Origin: Ascaris suum
Lineage: Eukaryota; Nematoda; Chromadorea; Rhabditida; Ascarididae
Length of the DNA stretch: 64,000 nt
Direction: 5' to 3'
Assembly: GCA_013433145.1 (NCBI GenBank)
Contig: CM024181.1
Coordinates: 7,936,001 to 8,000,000 of the forward strand
Below, piece by piece: positions 13,614 to 24,421 of the stretch. The notes beneath the pieces were generated by a model, which made no database searches, was not told the DNA's origin, and saw only the letters and a program-made list of their open reading frames with translations. Numbering within the stretch: the first letter of the stretch is position 1; each line of letters opens with the position of its first letter. The translations under genes were made by a program, and so were the position numbers.

Positions 13614-13850
13614 CTATAAGGCACTATTGGCTGCGATCTTTTTCGGCGGACAGTATTCGCCGTGACAAGGAGCCGTCTTTGGGTATTGCGACAATTTTTT
13701 AAGTAATGGCGTGCCACCGCCAACCCCCAGCCACACCCTGTTACATTTCATTGCTAAATTGTCCGCGGCTATTTGTTCAATATATTCGAAACTAACCGTC
13801 GTATTGACGACCATTCCCCTATCCGCAACATGGGGACGCTCAAGATGGCT
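13614..13850 (-). CDS. Possible coding island, 78 aa, frame broken or overlapped
   Basis: In this GC-richer island the minus frame from 13850 to a TAG at 13614 has about 65% purine-first and 32% G-first codons. It contains HVADRGMVVNTTV and a VWLGVGGGTP stretch. An ATG lies at 13812-13814 and a CTAG acceptor at the island edge. A second minus frame (13505-13723) overlaps its end and is also coding-like, Arg/Glu-rich. Together they suggest one decayed reading frame with a frameshift near 13640-13700, perhaps from a mobile element. No family recognised. Confidence 0.35.
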   Translation of the reverse strand, partial: SHLERPHVADRGMVVNTTVSFEYIEQIAADNLAMKCNRVWLGVGGGTPLLKKLSQYPKTAPCHGEYCPPKKIAANSAL

Positions 13851-16347
13851 CTAGCTGAGCACTCAAAATGTGAAATGCATTTGAAATTTCGAAGTATTTA
13901 AAAAGTATCAACTGTATGCATCTCATAATTTAAAAAAAAATTCAAAGAAAATTTAAATATTTCAACTATTTGACTTCATGAATTCTAATTGTTAATTTCT
14001 AAAATTGATTAGGAAAAAATTTACAATTTTCATATTTTCACCGATCATAGAAACACGAAAGACTAAATGAAACTCGAAAGGTTTGGAATTACGAAAATTA
14101 ATTTCCTGAAATAATCAGAAATCGACTGTTGTACACATTGAACGTATACATGCACATAGACGCTCAAAAAAAAACGGCATATACATGCAATATGTATCAC
14201 ATATTATACATATTTATATACACACATAAGCATACAAATACATACAAGAACACCTACACACATAAAGACGCACTTATGCATTTACATAAACACAGGCGGC
14301 GCACACATACGCAGAATATGTCTAGGTTGAGCATTTTTTAACCTCGTTAAAGAAAGCATTTTGAGAATCCTCCGAGGAATCATATGAAAAAAGACTGAGA
14401 TAATTTTTTTCGAATTCATTCAAACAGTATGATATGTTCAGAGCGAAAAAAATCACATCGGCGCAAGATTTACGTCAAAAAAACCGCAATTACATTTCCA
14501 GTCAACGCTGCGGCAAGCCTTGGCCCCCTCCGTCCTCCCTTTCCCCCCTCCACGAGGAATTACACTCATTGAGCATATTCCACCTTAGGTAGTACGAATT
14601 AATAACCACAACAACTCCTCTTGAATATTGCTGTCTATGCTAGTCAAGTTGTTGGGTTAACTGCTCGGAGCTCGAGTATGGCTACCGCTTACAGATTGTC
14701 GTTTTAAACGTAGATCCCTAAACATTGAACTTTATTGCAACTTTATGAAATCCTCTAAAACGTTTGGTTCATATTTTCGAAAGAGAGAATGAAACTTGAG
14801 CTTTTCGAGGTAAACAATAAAGCAGATCATCGAACTCATAAATTTGAAGCCATTTTGAGCAATTATACCTTCGTTCAAAGCGATGAGAAAACATACAAAT
14901 GTCACTGGGATGATATACACCCCTTTGCATTTCAACCATTTAGGACAATGAGCTTAACGTTTCTTTAAATATATTAACAAAGCACCTAATAATACACCGC
15001 CTAACTGAACTAATCGTTCTTAGTAATTCTAAACCTAAAAAGTTTTCGCTGTTTTGTTAAATATGATCAAATCTAGAGCCAAAAAATACTTTTCAAATTT
15101 TGCAATATTTTAGTGCGTCAAAGTTTCATGATAAGCGAGGAGTTTTATTGTATTGAAGAAGCGAACATCGAAAATAGCTTGTTGATTACAAAAGTTCACC
15201 ATTTTGGCTTACAATTTAAAAAATTTAGGACTAAGAGAAAAAATAAACAAATAAATATACGTAAATAGTTGTAGCTAAAATATCATCGTAACTAGAATTG
15301 TAAGATTTCTCGAAGAAACGTATAAAATGTTGAACTATATGAAGAATGCGTTGAGCGGAATGAAAACGTATAAATGTTTTTCGTTTTTAAAAAAAAAGTG
15401 TAATATTTTTATGCGATGTGATATTTAATGATGGAAATAAATTTTTTTTTTGCATCTTCATTCTTTATCAATATTGTCTCTTTAGATGAGTTCAATTGAT
15501 TTTTCGTTAGTATATATTTCATTTCTTTCCATTGTGATAGCCGATTGGAATTGTTTTTTTTTTTTCTTCAAAAATCATTATATCAACACAATTTCTTTTA
15601 CTTTATTCGATAATCTATCTGTAAAAAAACTCTTTACAAAATTATGAATAATTTTATTCTATTTAATTTCCTATTTTCTTCGTCTCTTAAAATGTATGCT
15701 AAGCGTTGAGATTTTATCTAATAAATGTGTTATGCATTAAATGTGTCTTTTGTAATCACAATTGATCGCAGGTAAATGTTACCTGATTGAAAGTTCATTA
15801 AGCTTCAAACTTTAACAAATGACACAAAGCTTTGCGCCATACTTCTTAAACATTTTGTCCTATTTGGCCGATCTGTCATATTTCCGCCGAAACGATTTAA
15901 ATGTGCTAGCAAAATAACCGCTTGCAAACTATGTTTTTATTGAAACTCTTTACCTCACCGGAAATGACGATATTAGCTATGAGTAGCGATAGAGATTGCT
16001 GTAAATTAAAACAAGCAACCAGAATGACGATTCAAAATCGCTTTTCATTTTTTTCTCAAACGATAATTCAAACGTTCAAACGACAAAATATTAAGAAATT
16101 TTGAAACGCCTTTTTATAGACTCTCTTCTTCATTTCATTTTAGGTGGTACATTTGCATGAAATTCAGCTATTATTTTTCATTTTCTTCATAAATTCAGTA
16201 ATTTTTTCCACTTCTATGCCACGCAATGAGGACATGATTTGCATCAAAAACTATGCAGTTATTGTTTAATAGTCAAGGTGAAAGCTAATGAAGAAACTTA
16301 CCTTGAAGACGTGTATGCATTATGGTTCATGCAATACCTACCGAGTC
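13851..16347. other. AT-rich stretch without a gene
   Basis: A C-rich patch at about 14505-14555 and a degenerate ACAT/ACAC array are the only structured parts. No ORF has a coding-like bias. Confidence 0.45.
14145..14310. repeat. Degenerate ACAT/ACAC microsatellite
   Basis: Repeated ATACA, CACACA and CATA words on the plus strand. The open frame across it (14129-14341) is a product of this low complexity. Confidence 0.6.
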
Positions 16348-16484
16348 TCATATAACTTTAGTGGTTTCGTATTCGAAACTTTTGGGCAAGTAGAGAATGT
16401 GCTCTTCGAAATCACCATTTAAGAGATGGACAAATTTTGTTGATAATGATGCCTTGCTGTTGACCATCGTCGTGCGTGTGAGCG
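16348..16484 (-). CDS. Possible terminal exon, 44 aa
   Basis: A TTCGTTGCAG acceptor precedes 16484 on the minus strand. The frame encodes LTRTTMVNSKASLS and then HLLNGDFEEHILYLPKS to a TGA at 16348-16350. About 64% of codons in this frame are purine-first. The same frame is open further upstream to about 16623. A plus frame over the same DNA is also open, so the strand is not certain. It could share a gene with the exon at 16771, but the phases I can see do not join. Confidence 0.3.
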
Positions 16485-16770
16485 CTGCAACGAAATGCCT
16501 TCTAATGGGAATACCTGCATTGGTAAATTTTAATGAGCGATTGTGGTTGAAGTTACTTAAAATTTGCATATTTCCTGGATTTAAAAATGAAATAGAAAAA
16601 AAACTTGTCATCCATATACGCATGCATTAGTGGTGGTAGCGGGCGGTTTTTTTTTAGTGGCGGTAGAAAATTCCAGTCAATATTTGGGTTGCAACAATGA
16701 GAGTGAGGTGATACACAAACGCCAGTGATCAACAATGATATTGAACTAGCTAATGTATTCCTGATGGCGT

Positions 16771-16976
16771 TCATGAGGATGCCCTTCTGGCGTCGTATAT
16801 GACGATATGTTCCGCATAGGGATGAGTGCCATTCATCGGTGAAGGAATTTCACACCATAAATCGTCGCATTCTTTCACTTTCTCGAGCCTTCTTGCCGCG
16901 CTCTTTGCAATAATGTTCCGACTGCTCGGAGTTCGTCCCGATGGTGAAAGTTTTTGGAAACTCACAATATTTTTTG
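16771..16976 (-). CDS. Possible exon, 67 aa
   Basis: A TTTTCAAG acceptor lies next to the (TA)n block. From 16976 the minus frame runs 67 codons to a TGA at 16771. It contains KLSPSGRTPSSRNII and CDDLWCEIPSPMNG, with about 69% purine-first codons. Two other frames over this GC-richer DNA are also open, one on each strand, with weaker bias. No domain recognised; it could be a decayed mobile-element frame. Confidence 0.35.
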
Positions 16977-16999
16977 CTTGAAAATCTCTGCTTTATTTC

Positions 17000-17102
<103 letters not shown>

Positions 17103-19770
17103 GTATAACGAAAGATATGCATATTGTTTGTTGAGCAAGCGATGAATTCAGTGGTCTTGCTGCATATGTATATTCGGTTGACACAATATTTGTCCATGAT
17201 TTGCCGTGTTGAATGCCAGTTCACGCATTAACATTTGTAAACATCGCTAGTTATTGTCACATACAAGACACGTGACTGGAAATATATAGCACGTAACTAT
17301 CGAAATATTTATATAGGTGTTTATAGATTATATGTTTATATATGTCGATATATTTATGAATACATAGCTTATGTGAATTTCGATTACTTTATTTGCTTTC
17401 GCTTAGCTGTTTCCGAATAAAATCTCATTTAAATGTAAGTTTTAAAGATGCATCAAAATGGTCAATTTCTCCACAAGAAACGCTAAAATTGTGCGTATTA
17501 AAACTCTCATCGTGTCACCTTGTTCGATCTGAATGGTTATTGCGGAAAAATATTTTAGTAGAACAGAAAAAAGTTTTCCACATGATTTTCCTCCCCCCCC
17601 CCCCCCCCCCAAAAAAAAAGAGATTCGCTCTTTCATGATACGATTAGAGCGGAAGGAAAAATCGACCAGCCTAAAATTTAAGGAAAAAATTATGGGCAAA
17701 AAAATGGATGATTGTATACATCTGTAGAGATAGGATATCATATAACTGCAAAATTTTCCTTAAATTTCAACATTGCTCCATTTGTGAAATTAGCTTGTAA
17801 AAGCTCATTAGAGGTAACTAAGCATCAGCACAACACTTGACCAGCTCACGTGATCCTTAATTCTCGCTGACTGTAAAATACTCTTTGTGTTTTCGATTCT
17901 GTATTTGCATAAGTACAATGCATTTGTGTGCGTTTACGTGTGTATGTACGTTTACTTGTATATTGCTATCCGCTTTTCCTGATAGTCACAAAGACTTCAT
18001 TAGTTTGTTCTCAAGATGAGGAAAGGTAGCATCGAATTCATTCTCACCGATGACAAAATTTTTTAAATCAGATATTCTTGTAGGACCCATCTGCTGCCTT
18101 TAATTGTTATCTTGTATGATAAAAAGCTTTCGCTTAACCGGAAGAAAGAGCTATGCACAAGTGGTCAATCTCTCAAACTCAAGGAAGTGAACTATAATCT
18201 CTTGATGCCTTAGCTTCATTACAGTATTTTACTCGATCGCTCAAACATTTTTATTCAACACCAGTTAATTCATAAGAGATCCATTACTCTTGACTTACTA
18301 TTTGAGATTAGAATGCAAAGCTCAGTATTCTCTTGTCTGTTGGTGATGTCAGTCTGCCTTTTGCATAGTTCTGCTGTCATTTATGAAACGACGGATGTCA
18401 GGTGCCGAAAATAGGGGAGCTATATAAGTAATTTTCCAAAACAAAATGATTTTATTATTGAGAGATTCTCTGAGATTTATATAAAGAAATAATGTCGAGC
18501 GATAGCTGATTATTCGAACTTTAGAGCAAAGAGCAACGCTAAATTTCAGTAAGAGAGTAGGCAGGTAACAACAGAGAGGTCGAAAAGATGAAGGTTGTGT
18601 GTTGTTCACGCTTTATTTTAAGTTGAATTAATATTATAGAATATCCTTTCTCGATGGTAAATATCTAACCGAGGTGATTAGCGCAACTCAGAAGTTGATG
18701 CGTAAAGAGTTTAAAGAAGATGAGTGCGAAGAATAGAATTAAATAATGGGAGCGATTCATGAATCATAATGAATTGCTTTTTATGGAATTCGCCATGGCC
18801 TTTTTCCTCGAAATCATGAAGCGTTTGCAAAATTATGGTAATCCTAATAGTTGTTTGGTCATAATTTATAAAAATGCACCATATTAGTGTTCTTAAATCC
18901 TTACGTTAAAGAGCGAGAGACCTATTCTTAACGGATTTTCATTGATGCACAAATCGGAAAGAATAAAGTCAAATTTAGAATTATTGCACATTATGCGATT
19001 CGCTGATGAAACCAACTAGCTTTAATATGTGATGTGGTCAGTAAACTGACCACGCTTACCATTGACCGTTAGAAAAAAAAAGAATTATTTAAAGAATAAG
19101 AGAACCATATGATAGAATGATATTTCGTATTTTGTAGATGTTTATATTTACTCAGAATACGAGATCGTTTCACTTTTATTGCGTTATTTATCGAAAATTT
19201 ATGAGAGTTGTTTGCGCTGTTGATTCTCCTACCTATTGACAAATGAACTTATAGAAGATACTAATATCATGTGACAATATTTTTGTGTTAAAACCAGTTC
19301 ACAATTTTAGTACACAAAATGAGACATTAAATATTGCTATCTATTACAAGTGATAAATTCTATAGTATGTAAATATTTGCATATTTTAAGTTTTATTTGA
19401 TGAAATGGAATATATGTTTTAAAAAAAAATGATATTCATAATATTCTGAATTTCAAAAAAAAAAAAAGTTTAATAATCATACTTCATATATTTATTTCAT
19501 TGTTTAATAAATCGTAGAGCAGTTTATGAATGTCCTTTAAATGTTTTCACGGTTATTGTGATAATAGGCAAAAAAACGAGACATTAGATCAACATCAAGT
19601 CTCATGAAATGTATAGATTTTTTGAATGTGACAGCCGTGGAAATTGTCAATATTACGACTCGAAATATGTGACGGTTTTCCCTTTTTTTTTTGCTCTGAA
19701 AGTTCTACAAGTAAAACTTATCATTATTTATTAGCGCATATTTTAATTGCCTTATTTATTTACCTTCACG
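17103..19770. other. AT-rich stretch without a supported gene
   Basis: The longest frame (18349-18609, minus) has only about 46% purine-first codons and is not called. The poly-C/poly-A junction at 17.6 kb is listed separately. Confidence 0.45.
17593..17619. repeat. C18-A9 homopolymer junction
   Basis: Eighteen C residues are followed directly by nine A residues. It is one of several C-rich tracts in the window. Confidence 0.95.
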
Positions 19771-19930
19771 CTACCGGCCTGCAAGAAGTAGACGGCGACC
19801 TAAAGACCACTGGAGCCAAGTGGACCAGAAGGGCGTTGGGTTAGGGCAGGTGGAAACGTTATGAAGAGACATTTATTCGTAATAAAAACTCTGTTGATTG
19901 AAATGAATAAATAAATAAATAAATAAATAT
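19771..19930 (+). mobile_element. Degenerate 3' end of a non-LTR retrotransposon
   Basis: The plus frame at about 19772-19860 reads YRPARSRRRPKDHWSQVD followed by a Gly/Leu-rich tail and a stop. This resembles the conserved end of reverse-transcriptase ORFs in LINE elements (GRPKxxWxxxV...). About 45 bp after the stop is a clean AAAT array (19904-19928), the kind of tail seen in RTE-type elements. Only the extreme 3' end remains, and upstream sequence is ordinary AT-rich DNA, as expected for a 5'-truncated copy. Confidence 0.45.
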
Positions 19931-20220
19931 TTTAATATTCAAAATAATTATCAACGATAGAAGACTTAACAATTAGTCCAAAGAGTTCAAAGATGTAGGC
20001 GTAGGTTATGCTTATTGCGTCTAAAAAAGTTTAATTATTGAATCCCTCTTAGCGTTGCAACTGGTCACTTGAGCCAACCTATCACTAACTCTAAGCTAAC
20101 TAACGCTCAAAGATAGAGGGGAAGTAGAGAGATAGCGAATTTAAGATCGGTGATTCTTATATATTTCTTTTCATAAGTAAGCCCTAAGGACTACTAGTAA
20201 TTATTCAATACTACTACTTA

Positions 20221-20260
20221 TCTAGTAGCTAAGTCTAGTAGCTATCTAGTAGCTACTAGA
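20221..20260. repeat. TCTAGTAGCT repeats ending in a 16-bp palindrome
   Basis: TCTAGTAGCT occurs at 20221, 20234 and 20245. The last copy forms TCTAGTAGCTACTAGA (20245-20260), a perfect 16-bp palindrome. Confidence 0.85.
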
Positions 20261-20531
20261 CTACTATTTGTATACTAAAAAGATGATAGCTATAAATACT
20301 ACTGATAATTACTTGTTGCTTTGGGAGATTATTGCTAGCATATGACTTAGATATTATAAAGTTGATTTTTTCTCTCATAAGATTAGAATTTTATCAAAAA
20401 AACCTATTGCTGTTGTGGATGATGAAACAAACTAATTGGTATACATCTGGCTACGAATATTCGTTCTAATGAACATTTCACCTCAAATATTTGCAAATAA
20501 GTAGGATCTGCGTAATAAGTACGTAATGCAG

Positions 20532-20749
20532 TGTTTTGCGACCACTTGCAATTTCACGAATATGGCGAACAGGTGTGAGGAATATACCTGGAAGGTATGC
20601 AATTATATATCGGCAAATATTAAATGCCAGCAAGTTTTTATGCAATAAAATGTGCATAGGGATCAATTACAGACGAAAGCATATTCTGGAGGACTCGATG
20701 GTGCATAGCGAAAGCGTCATCCACCTCACCTTTAATATATCATTTCAAG
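20532..20749 (+). CDS. Possible internal exon, 72 aa
   Basis: A GTAATGCAG acceptor and a TTTCAAG/GTTTTA donor bound a frame of 72 codons beginning VLRPLAISRIWRTG. About 62% of codons start with a purine. It starts after one leftover base and ends in phase 1. The minus strand over 20482-20587 also offers an exon with good splice sites but weaker codon bias. If the ORF at 21908 is entered at its internal AG, the phases of the two plus segments match. Product unknown. Confidence 0.3.
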
Positions 20750-20912
20750 GTTTTATTCTCATATGGCGGAAAAAAAAATATAAAATCGAAAAATAGGCAG
20801 GGCAATACGTTATCTATCACTACTTTTTATAGCTGCATATGGGATAGAAAGCACACGCCTATATACACACAAATTACACGTCTAACAATGAATATAAACA
20901 ATCAATAACTTG

Positions 20913-20962
20913 TAACTATAAGAAGTTAACATAGAATAACTACTAACTATAAGCAGTTAACA
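20913..20962. repeat. Imperfect 19-bp direct repeat, 31-bp period
   Basis: TAACTATAAGAAGTTAACA at 20913 is repeated with one change at 20944. Each copy contains GTTAAC. Confidence 0.8.
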
Positions 20963-21907
20963 CAGCGTCGTATGTCAGTGCAGAGCGCTCGATAATAGCA
21001 ACTGTATTGGCGCCATTCATTTTGTAAGTGCTCCTCCTCCCCCCACCCCCACCTCGATCTATTCGTCATATTCAGGGGTAGCGAATGGTTGCAAAGCGTA
21101 GTATTACATACTTATTGTTATTGTGGTTTCAACTTAGGTTGAATTATTGCACTATTTGCAAGTTTCGTTGTGATCTTCATCGTAAATTTTGCAGGCATTT
21201 CTTATCAGTGATATCGAGTCCAACTCGATAAAATGGGTGGAGCAAATGTGTCATTCAACAGTATGGATTAGACGTTGTTAAAAAAGATCGATCGCGTTCA
21301 CTAATTTATTAGGACCAATATTCAACGAATTCATTTATTTATAAAGACATATGTTCATTAAAGTATCAACATTTCATTACATATATATATTAGGCAATTT
21401 AGGTTTAGAGTTGATTTCTACACTTCTGTGAATGTTGTAAGAATGCGGTTGTATACAATGTGTTCGATTTAAACCTAAATACTTGTTATGCTCTTAAAAG
21501 GACTCAGGTTTATAGTATGCATCTACTTCAGCATATTTCTATAACAAATTATATCGCAATTCTTTCTGTACGATGAGGTTTCATAGTGAATTATGACCTT
21601 ATGACACTGACCTTTTCTGTTGATGCAACCATGCGAAAGCCATCGAATTACGAAGAAGCATAACCAAAACTTGTGGGTTTGTTTTAGATGTTACTTTATG
21701 ATGCGTCTGGAATTCGGATGGAATAACCGTTCATTCGTTAGCTTTTGACTTGTTGAATCGTACCTAAAACAATGAGTTGCGTGTTTAATCACCCAAGTTT
21801 GAGGATTGCACCATGTGATTATTTCCTAGTAACCCATGGATATACCGATCGTTTAGAATTTATACTTGTATTTGAAACTATTTTTCCGTGAATTGACATA
21901 GTGCTGG

Positions 21908-22096
21908 ATGCAAGAATGGTTGTGTAAAACAAATATGCGGAAGTCATTAAATAATGTTCAAATTCGAAATGATTCATTCGAAGGAGACAGAACGATAGGA
22001 AAGATCGCTAAATTAATGGAAAGGCCGAACATAGTAATGGAAGGAGCGGAAACGGTAAATAGTATAGCTGAGAGTGAGAGAAAAAATATAGTATAG
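21908..22096 (+). CDS. Unrecognised 62-aa ORF or exon
   Basis: ATG-to-TAG frame beginning MQEWLCKTNMRKSLNN, with about three quarters of codons starting with a purine. It is charged and has no membrane segment. An AACG/GTAAAT donor lies at 22054, so the real end may be there. An acceptor-like CATAG lies six bases before the ATG. Stops are purine-rich codons, so a long open purine-rich frame is meaningful, but no family is recognised. Confidence 0.35.
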   Translation: MQEWLCKTNMRKSLNNVQIRNDSFEGDRTIGKIAKLMERPNIVMEGAETVNSIAESERKNIV

Positions 22097-22449
22097 AACA
22101 GAAACATTATAGTCACAAAAATACAACATAATATAGAAAAATTATAGAACGAATGAAGCGTAATACGGCATAATTATGATGTAAATCATATTATAGGTAC
22201 ACCTGATTGTTGAGTTAGTCAGACATAGGAAATCAAATTATGGACTAAGATTGTGAGGATGTCGCTTTGGTATTTATTAACACAGGTTCATAGCATCAAT
22301 GAAATGTTATTAAAAATTAGAAGCTGTCACCGTTAGTGTTGTTGAGAAGTATACCATTCAAGTTAGCATTGTTTTTACGCTTACATAGACTCCAAAAGCG
22401 GAATATCAGCTGTGACATCACTTAGTGGACAATAAATCTATTCATTCAC

Positions 22450-22761
22450 CTGTTAGGAGCTTTTGCAAAATACAGCAAAGATTTTTTATGACGACATTAA
22501 ATCCCCGTGTATATGTATCTATGTGCAACATCGATACCAGAACATAGCAAGGTGGGGTATGAAGGAGAATTTCCTTATTCACAGCGTTGTTGAAATCTTT
22601 TTCAGCAAGCAATTCTCTTCCGAACACGATTCACCTCCCTCCCCTCCCCCTTCAAATTTCCTTTGAATGTTTGTGTCATTTATCGTTGAAAATTTCATAT
22701 AAAGTGTCAAAATGTCAGGCATGGGAAGCAACCAACTTGATGAAGCTGTATTGGAAATCAT
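22450..22761 (-). other. Coding-like region, two overlapping minus frames
   Basis: One minus frame begins with an ATG at 22759-22761 (MISNTASSSWLLPMPD) and ends at 22579. A second, overlapping minus frame ends at a CAACAG-type GTGAAT donor at 22450. Both have about 60% purine-first codons, and the plus strand is also open and ends in a C-rich tract. A real exon is likely somewhere here, but frame and strand cannot be settled by eye. Confidence 0.3.
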
Positions 22762-22880
22762 TAGTTAAGTTCACAATCATAAAAGCAGGTTTCTGAAAGA
22801 GCAATTCATCTCAATGCACGAATGATTTTTTATTTGCAAAATATGTGCAATTTATCAGTTTTCTTTGCATTTTAAAACAC

Positions 22881-22987
22881 TTCCCATTGCAAAAAAAAGG
22901 TAATTCCCAATTCCCATTATAATAAAAATAGCTTCTTAGTTCCCATTACAATAAAGTTAGCTTTCCGTTCTCATTGCATTAAAAGTG
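22881..22987. repeat. About 29-bp minisatellite, 4 degenerate copies
   Basis: Units starting TTCCCATT begin at 22881, 22911 and 22940, with a diverged TTCTCATT at 22968. Each contains an AATAAA-like AT core. Confidence 0.7.
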
Positions 22988-24339
22988 TTTATCTTACAGC
23001 AACACAAATGACGTAATAACACATAGATGCATTACTTTTATACATATTTCATAAATGTGCACAATTTTGTGATTTCTAAAAACACACAAAGTAATAATTA
23101 GTAACAAGTATGAGTACAATTGGATAAACTCAGAAGCGTATGAGATAATGAAATTCTCTATTTCACAAAATGCTCATATGTTTATTAGCTGTATATCGAA
23201 AAGCAATTCGAAATTTTTTTCAAAAAAAAAAAAAATTGAACTCCAATATTTCAGTTATAATTGATAACATATTTTATAAGGGTTAATCCAAGTAAATTTT
23301 GATAAGTTCGGACATTTTTTTTTTGATTATATGATCATCGTTCAAAACTCTTAATGGCAATATTTCAAAAGTAACTAATCGTAAAGTAATTTTGCCGAAG
23401 GAGGACTCTTAATTTTTTTCATTATTTTCATTTTTTTTTGAGTGGAAAATTATCTCTATTCTCGGTTTATTTCCATTAGATCCATATGTCTATATGCCTT
23501 TCTGATAGTTTAAATTCGCAAATTATAAAATTTTCTCCAATAATGATAATATTTTCTATCTTTAATTTCATTAAATTATTTGATATTCTCTCGCGCTCTC
23601 TGATATTTTAAACGACTATAAAATATAATATGATAATTTTACTTTATTAGCGATTGATTATTTATTGCTTTATATTAAACTTTCAATTTTGTAGTTAATT
23701 GAACTGATCGATTCTATAGAAAAATATCTTTAAGGCACTTTTTTTTCCACATTGCTTTTCGATGTGTTCTTAGAAAATTTGCATATAGGGAGGAAAATGC
23801 AACATTATGTTTGTTTGTCTACATATATAGGAGGTGTATATATTTGCGCCGTATGGATATAATTTAACAAAATCATTAAATCTAGAGCAGTGAAACTTAC
23901 TTCAGAAAATTGCGTAATAAATTTTACTTTTTTTTGCCTTTTTTTTTGCAAATGGCCATATAAAAATGTCGTTGATAGAATTATCGCCGCTATAATGTTA
24001 TGGCATTTATCTTTATCATTGTTATCTTTATCATTTATCATTTATCTTTTTCTCTATGAATTTTCTGGAATATCACATCCAAATATCAGTAGAATTCATT
24101 GCATATTAAAATCGGTGCATTTATATTTATAGCGTTTATATTTTCATAGTCTATATTTACGCCCTCTAACAACTATATATTCTCTGATGAGTTTAGCTAT
24201 TATTAAACTTTTATATCAATAGAATTGCAATTTTTTTCATTTTAGTAAAAATGAGTGTTATGCCAATTTTGAAATAGATCAAATGAAATCATTGGTAATT
24301 AGAATCGAAAAAAGATTAAAATCTACAGCCGCTCGGACT

Positions 24340-24421
24340 GCATTTTAAACCGGCTAGGTTGCATTTTACAATGGCCAGGTTTCATTTACACCGGTCAGGT
24401 CATATTTTGGACCGATCCGAC
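24340..24421. repeat. 20-21-bp minisatellite with ACCGG core
   Basis: Four degenerate units share a CATTTTAAACCGGCTAGGTT-like pattern and start at about 24340, 24361, 24382 and 24402. A further isolated ACCGGCCAG lies at about 24525. Confidence 0.65.

Noticed and set aside
18349..18609. 86-codon minus ORF
   Set aside because: Purine-first codons are only about 46%, below the level seen in the better candidates.
20482..20587. Minus exon with good splice sites (TPVRHIREIASGRK)
   Set aside because: Splice sites are good but codon bias is weaker than the plus frame over the same DNA, which is listed instead.
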